Positions 1 to 6,691 of a stretch of 7,595 nt of DNA are shown here, one piece after another. The stretch's first letter is position 1. Every line of letters starts with the position of its first letter. Both the position numbers and the translations under genes were made by a program. Below the pieces are notes generated by a model. It searched no databases and was not told where the DNA came from. It worked only from the letters and a program-made list of their open reading frames with translations. Origin of the DNA: Collinsella sp. (GTDB taxonomy: Bacteria; Actinomycetota; Coriobacteriia; Coriobacteriales; Coriobacteriaceae); contig WGSR01000067.1 in assembly GCA_014871545.1 (NCBI GenBank), positions 1-7,595 of the forward strand, read 5' to 3'.

Positions 1-10
1 GAACAACGCA

Positions 11-67
11 AAAAGAAAACCGCAGGTAGAAAGCCTGCGGCTTTTCATAAAACGCAGTCATGGTCGG
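11..67 (+). repeat. Diverged direct repeat, copy 1
   Basis: This segment aligns without gaps to 268-324 at a constant offset of 257 bp. The match includes a 15-bp identical block (16-30 against 273-287, AAAACCGCAGGTAGA) and an 8-bp identical block (ATGGTCGG, 60-67 against 317-324). By hand count about 41 of 57 positions agree. Two identical blocks at the same spacing make chance unlikely. Confidence 0.5.
12..46 (+). terminator. Rho-independent terminator, possibly bidirectional
   Basis: A perfect 7-bp stem (CCGCAGG at 20-26 with CCTGCGG at 34-40) encloses a 7-nt loop. It is followed by CTTTTC and preceded by an A-rich run (AAAAGAAAA), so it can work in either direction. It most likely ends a gene lying to the left of the window. 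The leftward ECF operon has a closer candidate terminator at about 303-361, so this one need not serve it. Confidence 0.7.
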
Positions 68-267
68 GGGTATCAAGCTAAACGTAGTAGATAGGCCAGT
101 TTCGTGGCAAGCACCGTCAACTGATTCCCTGGGGACGCCTGGGACAGAAGAAAACGGATCAATTAGGCTCTTGAGGTCCACGATGCCCGTCATATCAGCC
201 GGCCATTCCAAAACTATGCCGGTTTACGGGGCTGAATCGCGTACCCCCAACCACGTGCAATTCGAGC

Positions 268-324
268 AAAATAAAACCGCAGGTAGACGGCTCGTCTATT
301 ATCGAAAAATGCCGGTATGGTCGG
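268..324 (+). repeat. Diverged direct repeat, copy 2
   Basis: This is the partner of 11-67. The second half of the copy-1 hairpin has changed here. The CCGCAGG arm (277-283) no longer has an adjacent partner; instead a local 6-bp hairpin (284-298) follows, and CCTGCG at 325-330 could close an outer stem. The copy also overlaps the inverted-repeat element at 209-362. Confidence 0.5.
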
Positions 325-361
325 CCTGCGTCAATCCAGCCCCGTAAACCGGCATAGTTTT
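303..361 (-). terminator. Likely terminator of the leftward ECF operon
   Basis: Read on the minus strand, ATGCCGGT (355-348) pairs with ACCGGCAT (316-309) and is followed at once by a run of T (complement of A305-A309). An A-run (AAAACT) precedes the stem. The loop is long (31 nt) for a classic terminator, which lowers confidence. It lies about 50 bp beyond the S-component stop codon and overlaps the right arm of the inverted-repeat element. Confidence 0.45.
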
Positions 362-408
362 GATATGACACCAAGGCAGTATTGATTCTCGTCCCGGCGC
401 AACCAGCC

Positions 409-1122
409 CTACAGTCCGTACTTCACGACGACGCGGTTGATCCGTCGACACCAAGGTTTGTAGAGGACAGCCAAGAACACGCAGGTCGCGAGGCCGTGTG
501 TGATATCGAACGGCACCGCCGTGGCAAGACGCGCCACGGCACCCGCCCACGTAAGCGGCTGTACAAAACCAATGATGTCATACGCGTTGATCACGACGCC
601 ATAGAGCAGGCCCGACGCAAAGCCATACGCCAACAGCGCCGGCAATCGCACGGTGCCGTCGGCGCGGTCGAACGCACCCGCGTACGCCAGCGCGCCGCCA
701 ACATAGCCAACCAGGCCCCAGGCATACATCTGCCACGGCGTCCACATGCCCTGCCCAAAAAAGAAATTGCTGGTCAGCGCCGCCAACGCACCGACCATAA
801 AACCATTGCGGCGACCAAGCGTCGCCCCCGCGATAATGGCGATGGCGCTCACCGGTTTAAAGTCGGGAATGGGCCCAAACAGAATGCGCCCCGCCGCCGC
901 CAGTGCCGCCAGCACCAGCGTGGGCATAATCTGGCGCAAGCCCGGACGAGATGCCTCGTAACCCGCAAAGAACAGCGCGAGCACCAGCGCCACCACGACA
1001 AGCATGGCAAGTGCCGCCTGCTCAACGCCCGCTAGCAACGCCGCAGCCATCACCGCTGGCACCGCCAGCAGCAGCGGGATCTCCAGTTTTGTAAGCAGGC
1101 GCGCGACGCGATAATCCGTCAT
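409..1122 (-). CDS. ECF transporter S component, CbrT-like (predicted cobalamin)
   Basis: This is the membrane substrate-binding subunit of an energy-coupling factor (ECF) importer. It has 237 residues and about six hydrophobic segments. Conserved-looking stretches are GRILFGPIPDFKPV (78-91), SNFFFGQGMWTPWQM (118-132) and AVPFDITHG (202-210). The first two resemble the family predicted to take up cobalamin (CbrT), but the substrate is inferred from remembered family resemblance only; no B12 riboswitch or B12 gene is in view. The ATG at 1122 was chosen because it lies 4 nt past the ATPase stop and has AGGG about 9 nt upstream. An open frame extends to 1197 inside the ATPase gene, but that start has no support. 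It is the last gene of the T-A-S operon and should form a complex with both upstream products in the cytoplasmic membrane. Confidence 0.85.
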   Translation of the reverse strand: MTDYRVARLLTKLEIPLLLAVPAVMAAALLAGVEQAALAMLVVVALVLALFFAGYEASRPGLRQIMPTLVLAALAAAGRILFGPIPDFKPVSAIAIIAGATLGRRNGFMVGALAALTSNFFFGQGMWTPWQMYAWGLVGYVGGALAYAGAFDRADGTVRLPALLAYGFASGLLYGVVINAYDIIGFVQPLTWAGAVARLATAVPFDITHGLATCVFLAVLYKPWCRRINRVVVKYGL

Positions 1123-1126
1123 CCCA

Positions 1127-2770
1127 TCACGCCCTATAAAACACGTTGTCGGCAAAGAAGTCGGCCGGCGGCTCCATGCAGGCAATCTCACCGTCAAACA
1201 TCATGGCAATGTCATCGGCAACCTGCTCGGCAAAATCCAGATCGTGCGTGGCCATAATGACGGTGCCGCCAGCCTTCGCATGGTCACGCAGGGCGCGAGC
1301 GATGATGCGACGGCTCTCCAGGTCCAAGCCCTTCGTGGGTTCGTCAAGCAGCAGCAGCTCGGGGCCGATCAGCAGCAGCTTTGCCAACGCAAGCAGCTGG
1401 CGCTGTCCGCCCGAAAGATCGTACGGGTGGCGCCCATCCAGGCCCGACAGCCCCAGGCTCGCCGCGCGCTCCTGCGCCGCAGCCTCGTCATATCCGCAGG
1501 TCGGAGCCCATTCCATCAGCTCGTCGTGCACCGTCTCGGCAACCAGCAATGCTTTGGGATTCTGAGGCAGCAGCGCCGCCGAGGCCACTCCGCGCACCAT
1601 GCGGCCGCGCTGCAGCTTGGCGGTCTTCGCCAGCACCGAGAGCATCGTCGACTTACCGCATCCGTTGCCGCCCACGATCGCATGCACCGCACTGGCCGAA
1701 AACGCAACGTCGAGCCCGCGCAGCACCCAACCGCCCGCGCGATCGTAGCGAAACCAGCCTTCCGACAGGGTGGTAGCCGACCCGCCGTGCATTTTTTGGA
1801 GTATTCTGCTTCCATCCGTGCGCGGGAAGGCTTCCGAGCCGTTCTCGAGCGACGTTTGCGCCACAAAATTGGACGATTTGTCCAATTCCGAACTTTTTTT
1901 CGCGCTCGATATGTCCCCGGGCGGCTCCAGAGAGCCCAAATTGTCCTCACGTCTGCTGAATACTCCTTTATTTGCACATCGGATGGCACCCCACCCCAAC
2001 ATGTCATCGGAAAACAGCGATTCTCGGCGTCCCAAAGAAGCCATATCCGTCACCTCGCGCACGCGACCGTCCTCAATCCGGTACGCACACGTCACGTATT
2101 CGAGCATTGGGCGCGGCTGATGCGTCGCCACAACAACCGTGCAGCCCAGCTCGCGATTCACACGAAACAGCGCGTGCAGGAAATTCTTCTCCGCAACCGG
2201 ATCAAGCTGAGACGTGGGCTCGTCGAGCAGCAGCACGCGCGGGCGCAATGCCAGCACAGCCGCCAGCGACAGCAGCTGTTTGCGTCCGCCCGAAAGCGTA
2301 TCGGTGTCGCGGTGGAGCCAATCTTCCAGCCCAAAGAAATAGCTGGTCTCAGCTACGCGACGACGCATCTCATCACGCGCTAGCCCCAAGTTTTCCAGGC
2401 CAAACGCCATCTCGTGCCACACGGTTTCGCACACGATCTGGTTCTCGGGATCCTGGAACACATAGCCCACGCGCTCCGCCGATGCCCGCACATCCATGTC
2501 GGCGACGTTCTCGCCCAGCACGCGCGCATCGCCAGTGCGCTCGCCCGCCGGAGCGATCTCGGGTTTGAGCAGCGACAGCAGCGTCGACTTACCCGATCCG
2601 GTACCGCCAACAAGCAGCGCAAATGCACCTTGGGGAACAGACCAGTCGAGTCCCTCGAGCACCGCAGCGCCAGCCCCGGGGTAGGCAAAGCTCAGGCTCC
2701 GCGCCTCAATCGCCGGCATATCCGGGCCGCACGCCGCGCCCGACACCGGGCCCCTATCCAACCGAGCCAT
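1127..2770 (-). CDS. ecfA: ECF transporter fused double ATP-binding protein
   Basis: These are two ABC ATPase domains on one 547-residue chain, replacing the separate EcfA1 and EcfA2 that power most ECF importers. Domain 1 has Walker A GGTGSGKST (55-63), Q-loop FQDPENQ (105-111), signature LSGGRKQ (159-165), Walker B LLLDEPTSQLD (180-190) and switch His217. Domain 2 has Walker A GGNGCGKST (367-375), Q-loop PQNP (402-405), signature LSGGQRQ (452-458), Walker B LLLLDEPTKGLD (472-483) and His509. All key residues are present in both halves, so both sites look active. The domain-1 signature with RK is slightly unusual. The linker (about 245-332) is long and polar, and its middle (265-328) is encoded by an AT-rich element with inverted ends. 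The ATG overlaps the T-gene stop by one base (TGATG), with GAAGAGG 8 nt upstream, implying translational coupling. Met18 (2719) is a less supported alternative start. Confidence 0.93.
   Translation of the reverse strand: MARLDRGPVSGAACGPDMPAIEARSLSFAYPGAGAAVLEGLDWSVPQGAFALLVGGTGSGKSTLLSLLKPEIAPAGERTGDARVLGENVADMDVRASAERVGYVFQDPENQIVCETVWHEMAFGLENLGLARDEMRRRVAETSYFFGLEDWLHRDTDTLSGGRKQLLSLAAVLALRPRVLLLDEPTSQLDPVAEKNFLHALFRVNRELGCTVVVATHQPRPMLEYVTCAYRIEDGRVREVTDMASLGRRESLFSDDMLGWGAIRCANKGVFSRREDNLGSLEPPGDISSAKKSSELDKSSNFVAQTSLENGSEAFPRTDGSRILQKMHGGSATTLSEGWFRYDRAGGWVLRGLDVAFSASAVHAIVGGNGCGKSTMLSVLAKTAKLQRGRMVRGVASAALLPQNPKALLVAETVHDELMEWAPTCGYDEAAAQERAASLGLSGLDGRHPYDLSGGQRQLLALAKLLLIGPELLLLDEPTKGLDLESRRIIARALRDHAKAGGTVIMATHDLDFAEQVADDIAMMFDGEIACMEPPADFFADNVFYRA
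1787..1977. repeat. AT-rich element with imperfect inverted ends inside the ATPase linker
   Basis: The 23-bp ends (1787-1809 and 1955-1977) are inverted copies matching at 17 of 23 positions, including GTGCA/TGCAC at the tips and a shared GGAGTATTC. In the middle, AATTGGAC (1867-1874) and GTCCAATT (1880-1887) form a perfect 8-bp hairpin, near a run of T (1894-1900). The segment stays open in frame and encodes linker residues about 265-328, between the two complete ATPase domains. It resembles in-frame palindromic insertions known from some other bacteria (for example Rickettsia), but origin by insertion is inference. Its length is not a multiple of three, so any target duplication or trimming would have to restore the frame. 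Confidence 0.45.
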
Positions 2771-3663
2771 CAGCCAAACCTCTTCTCATCAATCGCGTGC
2801 AACGCGCAAGGCAGCACCATCCAGGCAGCGTACACGACATAGCCCGGCCACGGCGCCGGCACCGAGAGCTGCGGATAAAACGAATACTGCGTCGTCGCGG
2901 TCCACGCCACTGTCACCGTGACCACGCCAAACAGTGCAAGCCCAACCAGCGCAGCAACATCGCCGCGCCCCAGTCGATACCGCGCATACGTCGTACGACG
3001 CGTCGCGGCACCCCACCCGCGCGAGCGCATCGCGTCCGCGCGCTCCAGCGAATCTTCCATGCCCCAGCCCATCAACACACTCGATGCCCGCAGGCGCGAG
3101 CGCACGGGGTCGGCCGGCGCGCGCCCCGGCACGTCAATCGCATCTTGCACCGCCAGCACCGTGCGGCCGCGGCGCAAAAACTGCGGGATAAGCCGCATGC
3201 ACATCGAGATCATAAGCGCAATCACCGGTGCGGCATTGCCCAGCAGCGCGAGTACCTTGTCGTATTCGAGCATCGACGCCGCTGCCTCAAACCACAGCAC
3301 GCTCGCCACAAACAGCCCACCCATGCACAGGCCGTAAACCATGCTCTCTAGATACACCGCACGCATGCCAATACGAAACAGCTCCGTCGAGCCCGATGCA
3401 CTAAACAGCGGATTGAGCACCGCGATAATCAAAATCACCGGCAGCTGCCAGCGAAGCGCCCCCAACGTGCGCGCAGCACCGCGCGTCGCAAGCCCGTACG
3501 CCAGCCCACCCGCAAGCGACAGCGCGATCAGCACCGGTTGCATCGAGAACATGGTGAGCCCCAGCGTCAGCACCATGTAGAGGGCCGGCACAGCCGGATG
3601 CGACATCGAGAACGCCGCGACGGGCTCGCCGCCAAACTCCTCTCGCATGTTGTCCACGGGCAC
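2770..3663 (-). CDS. ecfT: ECF transporter T component (EcfT-like membrane protein)
   Basis: This is the membrane scaffold that couples the ATPases to the S component. From the GTG start it is 297 residues. An N-terminal FSMSHPAVPALYMV segment (near residues 18-31) is typical of this EcfT branch. Several hydrophobic spans follow, then MRLIPQFLRRGRT. The coupling-helix region SLERADAMRSRGWG carries the Arg-Gly motif that docks on the ATPases. The start is uncertain. The frame is open to 3828, but upstream sequence is Arg-rich and lacks a ribosome site. GTG 3663 has GAGGGG (3670-3675) about 6 nt upstream. ATG 3648 (292 residues) is the main alternative, with a weak site. It is first in the operon and overlaps the ATPase start by one base. 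Confidence 0.88.
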   Translation of the reverse strand: MPVDNMREEFGGEPVAAFSMSHPAVPALYMVLTLGLTMFSMQPVLIALSLAGGLAYGLATRGAARTLGALRWQLPVILIIAVLNPLFSASGSTELFRIGMRAVYLESMVYGLCMGGLFVASVLWFEAAASMLEYDKVLALLGNAAPVIALMISMCMRLIPQFLRRGRTVLAVQDAIDVPGRAPADPVRSRLRASSVLMGWGMEDSLERADAMRSRGWGAATRRTTYARYRLGRGDVAALVGLALFGVVTVTVAWTATTQYSFYPQLSVPAPWPGYVVYAAWMVLPCALHAIDEKRFG

Positions 3664-3795
3664 CCCCGTCCCCTCGCTCAAACGACAGCTCCGCGGCATC
3701 GCCAACGCCGCACGCAAGCAGCGCAAACGCCACGCCGGCGGTGCAAGCCTCAACCGCCGAAAACCAATCGCTACGCGCTCAACATATGCCTGCGG

Positions 3796-3802
3796 TATCA
3801 TA
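3796..3802. promoter_or_regulatory. Overlapping divergent -10 boxes for glmU and the ECF operon
   Basis: On the plus strand TATCAT (3796-3801) would drive glmU with a leader of about 48 nt. On the minus strand TATGAT (3802-3797) would drive the ECF operon with a leader of about 130 nt. The minus box has a poor -35 (TTTGGA at 3825-3820, 17 bp spacing) and the plus box has none that is clear. If both are real, they occupy the same bases and would compete. A later TATAAC at 3836-3841 is an alternative for glmU but would leave almost no leader before the ribosome site. Confidence 0.35.
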
Positions 3803-3856
3803 TTGCGCCGTGTATCGTTTCCAAACACACGTCTCTATAACGTAACAGGAGATCAC

Positions 3857-5269
3857 ATGGACGCAACCGCAATTATCCTCGCTGCCGGCGAGGGCACCCG
3901 CATGAAGTCGAACCACTGCAAGGTTTCGCACAAGATCCTGGGCAAGCCCATGGTCCAGTGGATCGTCGACGCTACCATCAAGGCCGGCTGCAACCGCGTC
4001 GTGGTCGTCATCGGCAGCCACGCCGACGAGATGCGCGCCCTCATCGACGGCACCTACGCCAGCAGCGCCACCAAGGTCGAGTGCGTCGAGCAGACCGAGC
4101 GCCTGGGCACCGGTCACGCCGTGAAAGTCGCGCTCGAGGCCTGCGGCATCACGCAAGGCCCCGTCGTCGTGCTCAACGGCGACTTGCCCCTCATCACCGC
4201 CGACACCGTTGCCAAGTTCGCGCAAACCGTCGCCACCGGCGAGCTCGCCTGCACCGTCATGACCATGACCCCGCCCGATCCTTTCGGCTACGGCCGCATC
4301 AAGCTGGGCGCCGACGGCCAGATCGAGCGCATCATCGAGCAGAAGGACTGCACGCCCGAGCAGGCCGCCACGCTGCTGGAGTGCAACGCCGGCTGCTACG
4401 CCTTTGACGGCGCGCAGCTCGCCGCCCACATTAACGAGATCGGCAACGACAACGCGCAGTCCGAGTACTACCTGCCCGACATGCTCGAAATCCTCAAGGG
4501 TCACGGCCAGGTGGTCTCCATCTTCCACTGCGACGACTACCGCGACGGCCTGGGCGTCAACAGCCGCATTCAGCTCGCGCAGCTCACCGCCATCGCGCGC
4601 GACCGCATCAACGAGCACTGGATGGCCGAGGGCGTCACGTTCATCGATCCCACGCAGGCCTGGATCGGTCCCGATGCCGTCATCGGCCGCGACACCGTCG
4701 TGTGGCCGCAGACGCACCTGATCGGCCACGTCACCGTGGGCGAGGAGTGCCAGCTCGGCCCCAACAGCCGCCTCACCGACACCACTGTCGGCAGCGGCTG
4801 CATCATCGATGAGACCATCGCCATCGAGGCCGTCATCGAGAACGGCGTCGACTGCGGCCCGCGCGCCTACCTGCGCCCGGGCACCCACATGCTCGACGGT
4901 TCCAAGGCCGGCACGCACGTGGAGATCAAGAAGTCCACGATCGGCGAGGGCTCCAAGGTGCCGCACCTGTCCTACATCGGCGATACCACCATGGGCTCCG
5001 GCGTCAACGTGGGCGCGGGCTCCATCACCTGCAACTACGATGGCGTACACAAGCACAAGACCGTCATCGGCAAGGATGCCTTCATCGGCTCCGACACCAT
5101 GATGGTCGCGCCCGCCCAGATTGGCGACGGCGCGCTCGTGGCCGCCGGCTCCGTCATCACCGAGCCGGTCCCGGCCGACGCACTTGGCCTGGGTCGCGCC
5201 CGTCAGGTAAATATTGAGGGCTGGGCCGCCGATTATCGCCGCCGTCTGCACGAGGACGACGAGGTATAA
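3857..5269 (+). CDS. glmU: Bifunctional GlmU (GlcNAc-1-P uridyltransferase / GlcN-1-P acetyltransferase)
   Basis: This cytoplasmic enzyme makes UDP-GlcNAc, the precursor of peptidoglycan, in two steps: acetylation of glucosamine-1-phosphate, then UTP-dependent uridylation. It has 470 residues, normal for the family. The N-terminal nucleotidyltransferase domain (about 1-235) carries LAAGEGTRMKS (8-18), KVSHKILGKPM (22-32), NGDLPL (107-112), GYGRI (144-148) and NAGCYAF (177-183). The C-terminal left-handed beta-helix (about 265-450) shows hexapeptide repeats, RPGTHMLDGSKAGTHVEIKK (340-359), SKVPHLSYIGD (366-376) with the presumed catalytic His370, CNYDG (392-396) and AAGSVIT (429-435). The Pro before His370, where E. 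coli has Asn, fits actinobacterial GlmU. The ATG has AGGAG (3847-3851) 5 nt upstream. An open frame continues to 3647 but without support. It ends in a terminator. Confidence 0.97.
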   Translation: MDATAIILAAGEGTRMKSNHCKVSHKILGKPMVQWIVDATIKAGCNRVVVVIGSHADEMRALIDGTYASSATKVECVEQTERLGTGHAVKVALEACGITQGPVVVLNGDLPLITADTVAKFAQTVATGELACTVMTMTPPDPFGYGRIKLGADGQIERIIEQKDCTPEQAATLLECNAGCYAFDGAQLAAHINEIGNDNAQSEYYLPDMLEILKGHGQVVSIFHCDDYRDGLGVNSRIQLAQLTAIARDRINEHWMAEGVTFIDPTQAWIGPDAVIGRDTVVWPQTHLIGHVTVGEECQLGPNSRLTDTTVGSGCIIDETIAIEAVIENGVDCGPRAYLRPGTHMLDGSKAGTHVEIKKSTIGEGSKVPHLSYIGDTTMGSGVNVGAGSITCNYDGVHKHKTVIGKDAFIGSDTMMVAPAQIGDGALVAAGSVITEPVPADALGLGRARQVNIEGWAADYRRRLHEDDEV

Positions 5270-5286
5270 CGTTTTACCAAGCATCT

Positions 5287-5321
5287 AAGGAGCTGTTCCC
5301 ATGGGGGGCGGCTCCTTTTTC
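5287..5321 (+). terminator. Rho-independent terminator of glmU
   Basis: AAGGAGC (5287-5293) pairs perfectly with GCTCCTT (5311-5317), followed by TTTCT; the T-run is 5316-5320. The 17-nt loop can pair further (CCC with GGG). It begins 18 nt after the glmU stop and implies that prs has its own promoter. Confidence 0.8.
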
Positions 5322-5411
5322 TATGCTGACCTGCGCGGCCGGATGAGTGGTCGGTTCGTGTCCGTTGACGGTAAAGACGTTATCAAGACCCGATTAACCC
5401 CGTCGCGCGGT

Positions 5412-5417
5412 TACAAT
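5412..5417 (+). promoter_or_regulatory. prs: Candidate -10 box of prs
   Basis: TACAAT lies 45 bp before the prs start, after the glmU terminator. No good -35 is found 16-18 bp upstream; a TTGACG at 5365-5370 is too far away (41 bp) to pair with it. The prs leader would be about 35-40 nt. I see no riboswitch and no recognisable purine-repressor operator in 5322-5461. Confidence 0.4.
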
Positions 5418-5461
5418 GCAACAAGGCATCTATATGGCATTCGATATAAAGGAGAAGGGTA

Positions 5462-6448
5462 ATGCCGATTAATGATCCCGAGAAGTCGGAGAATATGCGC
5501 AAGTCCATCCGCGTGTATTCCGGTTCCTCCAACCGTCCCCTCGCTCAGAAGATCGCTGAGTACCTTGGGGTCGAGCTTTCGGGCCTTACGCTAAAGCAGT
5601 TCGCCAACGGTGAGATTTACGCCCGCTACGACGAGACCGTCCGCGGCGCCGACGTCTTCCTGATTCAGTCCGTGGCCGGCGGCAACGTCAATGACATGCT
5701 CATGGAGCTGCTCATCGCCACCGACGCTGCCAAGCGCGCATCCGCCCGCTCCATCACCGCCGTTATCACCCACTACGGCTATGCCCGCCAGGACCGCAAG
5801 GCCGGCCCGCGCGAGCCCATCACCGCCCGCCTCGTCGCCAACCTGCTCGAGCGCGCCGGCGTCAACCGCATCATCACCCTCGACCTGCACCAGGGCCAGA
5901 TTCAGGGCTTCTTCGATATCCCGGTTAACCACCTGTCCGCGCTGCCGCTGTTTGGCCAGTACTACAACGACATGCACTTCGACACCGACAACCTGGTTGT
6001 CGTCTCCCCCGATGTGGGCCGCGCCAAGGCCGCCAAGAAGCTGTCCGACATGCTCGGCTGCGACCTGGCCATCGCCCACAAGGGCCGTCCGCGCCACAAC
6101 GCCGCCGAGGTCATGGGCATCATCGGTGACATCAAGGGCAAGACCTGCATCATCAACGACGACATGATCGACACCGCAGGCACCCTGTGCGCCAACGTCA
6201 AGGAGCTCAAGGCTATGGGCGCCGGCGACATCTACGTATGCGCCACCCACGGCATCTTCTCCGGTCCGGCCATCGAGCGTCTGAACGACGCCCCGATCAT
6301 CGAGTGCCTCGTCACCGACGCCATTCCCGTCGAGGTCGGCGGCAAGATCAAGACCATCTCGGTCGCCGAGGAGTTCGCTCAGGCCATCTCCGCCGTTTAC
6401 CACGAGGAGCCCGTCTCCACGCTCGTCGGCGGCGACTTCGCGCTGTAG
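5462..6448 (+). CDS. prs: Ribose-phosphate pyrophosphokinase (PRPP synthetase)
   Basis: This cytoplasmic enzyme transfers pyrophosphate from ATP to ribose-5-phosphate to make PRPP, which feeds purine, pyrimidine, NAD, histidine and tryptophan synthesis. It has 328 residues, slightly longer than the usual 310-320 because of an N-terminal extension of about 14 residues before RKSIRVYSGSSNRPLA. Family motifs in order are FANGEIY (47-53), the flexible ATP-site loop YARQDRKAGPREPI (107-120), DLHQGQIQGFFDIPV (141-155), VVSPDVGRAKAAKKL (180-194) and the PRPP-binding loop DDMIDTAGT (233-241). His104 and His143 are in the expected places. The ATG has AGGAG (5450-5454) 7 nt upstream. Met12 (5495) is a possible internal start but has no comparable ribosome site. 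Transcription is probably separate from glmU. Confidence 0.97.
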   Translation: MPINDPEKSENMRKSIRVYSGSSNRPLAQKIAEYLGVELSGLTLKQFANGEIYARYDETVRGADVFLIQSVAGGNVNDMLMELLIATDAAKRASARSITAVITHYGYARQDRKAGPREPITARLVANLLERAGVNRIITLDLHQGQIQGFFDIPVNHLSALPLFGQYYNDMHFDTDNLVVVSPDVGRAKAAKKLSDMLGCDLAIAHKGRPRHNAAEVMGIIGDIKGKTCIINDDMIDTAGTLCANVKELKAMGAGDIYVCATHGIFSGPAIERLNDAPIIECLVTDAIPVEVGGKIKTISVAEEFAQAISAVYHEEPVSTLVGGDFAL

Positions 6449-6471
6449 TCGCTCGACCCTCGCATCCCTCC

Positions 6472-6576
6472 GGAAGCCCCGGTCACGCCTGCGGGGTTAT
6501 CACGCGAACGTCCTCGCCGCTTTGCGGCTGCGGGATGTTCGCTTTGATAACCCCTCCCGGCGTGTCCGGGGCTTCC
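6472..6576. repeat. 105-nt long imperfect palindrome between prs and pth
   Basis: Paired arms, from outside in: 6472-6482 with 6566-6576 (11 bp), 6484-6489 with 6559-6564 (6 bp), 6493-6502 with 6545-6554 (10 bp), 6504-6509 with 6537-6542 (6 bp), then GCCGC (6516-6520) with GCGGC (6524-6528) around a TTT loop. Only small bulges interrupt it. It begins 23 nt after the prs stop. It lacks a T-run immediately after the stem, so it is not a textbook terminator; a weak 4-bp stem with TGTTTTC follows at 6578-6599. It could protect prs mRNA from 3' decay, assist termination, or be a dispersed palindromic repeat. Confidence 0.75.
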
Positions 6577-6645
6577 TGCTGTCTCGGGGCAGCTGTTTTC
6601 TGAAATGACTTTGCTGCAACCTTTCCTCGCCTTCGGCGGGCGTGG

Positions 6646-6651
6646 TAGCCT
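6646..6651 (+). promoter_or_regulatory. pth: Weak candidate -10 box of pth
   Basis: TAGCCT fits only the loose TAnnnT pattern and is preceded by GG, as are the other candidate -10 boxes here. A TTGCTG at 6611-6616 is too far upstream (29 bp) to be its -35. The box would give a leader of about 34 nt. pth could instead be read through from prs. Confidence 0.25.
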
Positions 6652-6691
6652 TTGTCGTTGATTGAACTATTTACGTAACGAAGGGACAAAT

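Larger units (their letters stand above)
209..362. repeat. Palindromic element with 26-bp perfect inverted ends (MITE-like)
   Basis: Bases 209-234 are the exact reverse complement of 337-362 (26 bp), with 102 bp between them. A further 9-bp inverted pair (GTCATATCA at 189-197 with TGATATGAC at 361-369) suggests that the arms were once longer and that the left arm carries about 12 extra bases at 198-209. No transposase and no clear target-site duplication are visible. It could be a miniature mobile element, a palindromic repeat family, or a local inverted duplication. Confidence 0.6.
1..408. other. Gene-free, repeat-rich intergenic region
   Basis: No reading frame here has a plausible start, ribosome binding site and recognisable protein; the open frames are short and look like chance. 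The stretch holds the terminator at 12-46, a diverged direct repeat (11-67 against 268-324), a 26-bp inverted repeat (209-234 with 337-362), a small perfect hairpin (TAGACG at 284-289 with CGTCTA at 293-298) and the likely terminator of the leftward operon. I see nothing recognisable between 68 and 188 and no tRNA. Its base composition is more AT-rich than the neighbouring genes. It may be a stack of decayed small mobile or palindromic elements. Confidence 0.6.

Noticed and set aside
60..347. A 95-residue open frame in the left intergenic region
   Set aside because: It has no ribosome binding site, runs through the inverted-repeat element, and encodes nothing recognisable.
1..370. CRISPR array
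   Set aside because: The repeats number only two per type, are partly inverted and are unevenly spaced; there is no regular repeat-spacer pattern.
1244..2383. A 379-residue rightward open frame across the ATPase gene
   Set aside because: It is Arg/Gln-rich shadow sequence without motifs, opposite a complete double ABC ATPase.
3640..3733. Minus-strand alternative frame upstream of the T gene with a lipobox-like segment (FALLACG)
   Set aside because: I considered a decayed lipoprotein or a frameshifted T-gene N-terminus. The frame is closed by a stop at about 3785, has only a GTG start with no ribosome site, and the T protein already begins at the usual family position.
3664..3790. Possible cobalamin riboswitch in the ECF operon leader
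   Set aside because: The leader of about 130 nt shows no recognisable B12-box sequence and is shorter than a typical cobalamin riboswitch.
3779..5284. A 501-residue open frame antisense to glmU
   Set aside because: It is the mirror of a clearly conserved gene in high-GC DNA. Its product is a low-complexity run of Asp, Gly, Ala and Val with no recognisable motif.
5365..5397. TTGACG (5365-5370) with GATTAA (5392-5397) as the prs promoter
   Set aside because: The spacing is 21 bp and the -10 is poor; TACAAT at 5412 is a better candidate.
5591..6403. A 270-residue open frame antisense to prs
   Set aside because: It has the same Gly/Asp/Val-rich mirror composition, and the sense strand encodes an intact PRPP synthetase.
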